From NCBI RefSeq assembly GCF_001429545.1, contig NZ_LMSP01000012.1, positions 266,555-330,554 on the forward strand: a DNA stretch of 64,000 nt, read 5' to 3'. Position numbers and translations under genes: made by a program. The stretch is from Paenibacillus sp. Soil787. Its GTDB lineage: Bacteria; Bacillota; Bacilli; Paenibacillales; NBRC-103111. Positions 63,826 through 64,000 of this stretch are shown piece after piece. The notes beneath the pieces are model-generated. The model ran no database searches, had not been told where the DNA came from, and was given only the letters and a program-made list of their open reading frames with translations. Numbering within the stretch: the stretch's first letter is position 1; each line of letters opens with the position of its first letter.

Positions 63826-64000
63826 TTAATGTTTCAGATTAACGACTTCTTGAAGTACTTCATCCGAGGTCGTGATAATCCTAGAATTTGCTTGGAAACC
63901 ACGTTGAGCAATAATCATTTCGGTAAATTCACCTGTTAAGTCAACGTTCGACATTTCCAGTTGTCCTGAGATTAGTGTCCCAGTTCCCGTTTCTGGATTA
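63826..64000 (-). CDS. flgE: Flagellar hook/rod protein (FlgE/FlgG family), C-terminal fragment
   Basis: The last 57 full codons before a TAA at 63826-63828 read ...[36 protein letters not shown] and [16 protein letters not shown]. These are the conserved C-terminal helices of the hook/rod family (FlgE, FlgF, FlgG). The gene continues beyond the right edge. Position before flbD favours the hook protein FlgE (called FlgG in some Bacillus papers). The exact member cannot be decided from this part. Confidence 0.9.
   Translation of the reverse strand, partial: NPETGTGTLISGQLEMSNVDLTGEFTEMIIAQRGFQANSRIITTSDEVLQEVVNLKH

Overview
The window is one continuous stretch of core chromosome from an endospore-forming, flagellated member of the Bacillota, most likely a Paenibacillus or close relative. 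This rests on the gene order (fla/che - rpsB-tsf-pyrH-frr-uppS-cdsA-dxr-rseP-proS-polC - nusA/infB operon - ribF-rpsO-pnp - dpaAB-asd-dapG-dapA - rnj-tepA-ftsK), sporulation genes (dpaAB, sleB-like, tepA) and Gram-positive hallmark proteins (PolC, FliY, CheC/CheD, RNase J). No search was run, so the genus is inference. Every gene I support lies on the minus strand, so transcription runs from position 64000 towards 1. Coding density is very high and no gap exceeds about 275 bp. No tRNA, rRNA, insertion sequence, prophage, CRISPR array or defence cassette is visible.  Layout in transcription order. (1) 64000-43400: the late part of the fla/che operon: end of a hook/rod protein gene, flbD, fliL, fliM, fliY, cheY, fliO/fliZ, fliP, fliQ, fliR, flhB, flhA, flhF, flhG, cheB, cheA, cheW, cheC, cheD, an unknown membrane protein, sigD, fapA, a small unknown disordered protein, a SwrB-like protein, and a small MltG-like protein without a catalytic domain. 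Many genes overlap by 4 bp (ATGA), indicating translational coupling. (2) 43300-37460: rpsB (own promoter and structured leader), tsf, pyrH, frr, uppS, cdsA, dxr. (3) 37200-30086: rseP, a eukaryote/archaeal-type proS, polC. (4) 29920-21437: rimP-nusA-rnpM-rplGA-infB-rbfA-nrnA-truB-ribF. (5) 21420-18625: rpsO and pnp. (6) 18471-15614: ylxY-like deacetylase, ymxG-type peptidase, dut. (7) 15522-10730: dpaA-dpaB-asd-dapG-dapA, joining spore dipicolinate synthesis to the aspartate/lysine pathway. (8) 10657-8883: RNase J. (9) 8792-5080: tepA, ylzJ-like, ftsK/spoIIIE. (10) 5030-734: sleB-like hydrolase, then ymfF-ymfH-ymfI, a set linked to EF-P modification in Bacillus. (11) A DUF3243 gene and a truncated lipoprotein gene.  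The most interesting signals are non-coding. Three sporulation-type promoters (two sigma-G-like, one sigma-K-like) each sit just after the terminator of a vegetative gene. A perfect 10-bp inverted repeat covers the ftsK ribosome binding site. Between rpsO and pnp two hairpins share arms and could form alternative structures. rpsB has a long leader hairpin. Several terminator-like hairpins lie so close to the next start codon that they look like read-through attenuators. The main protein-level curiosities are the ProRS type, a catalytically intact RNase J at the usual RNase J2 locus, a short EF-Ts, a deacetylase-like protein lacking the usual Asp pair, and three uncharacterised small proteins next to sigD. 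I found no clearly new multi-gene system.
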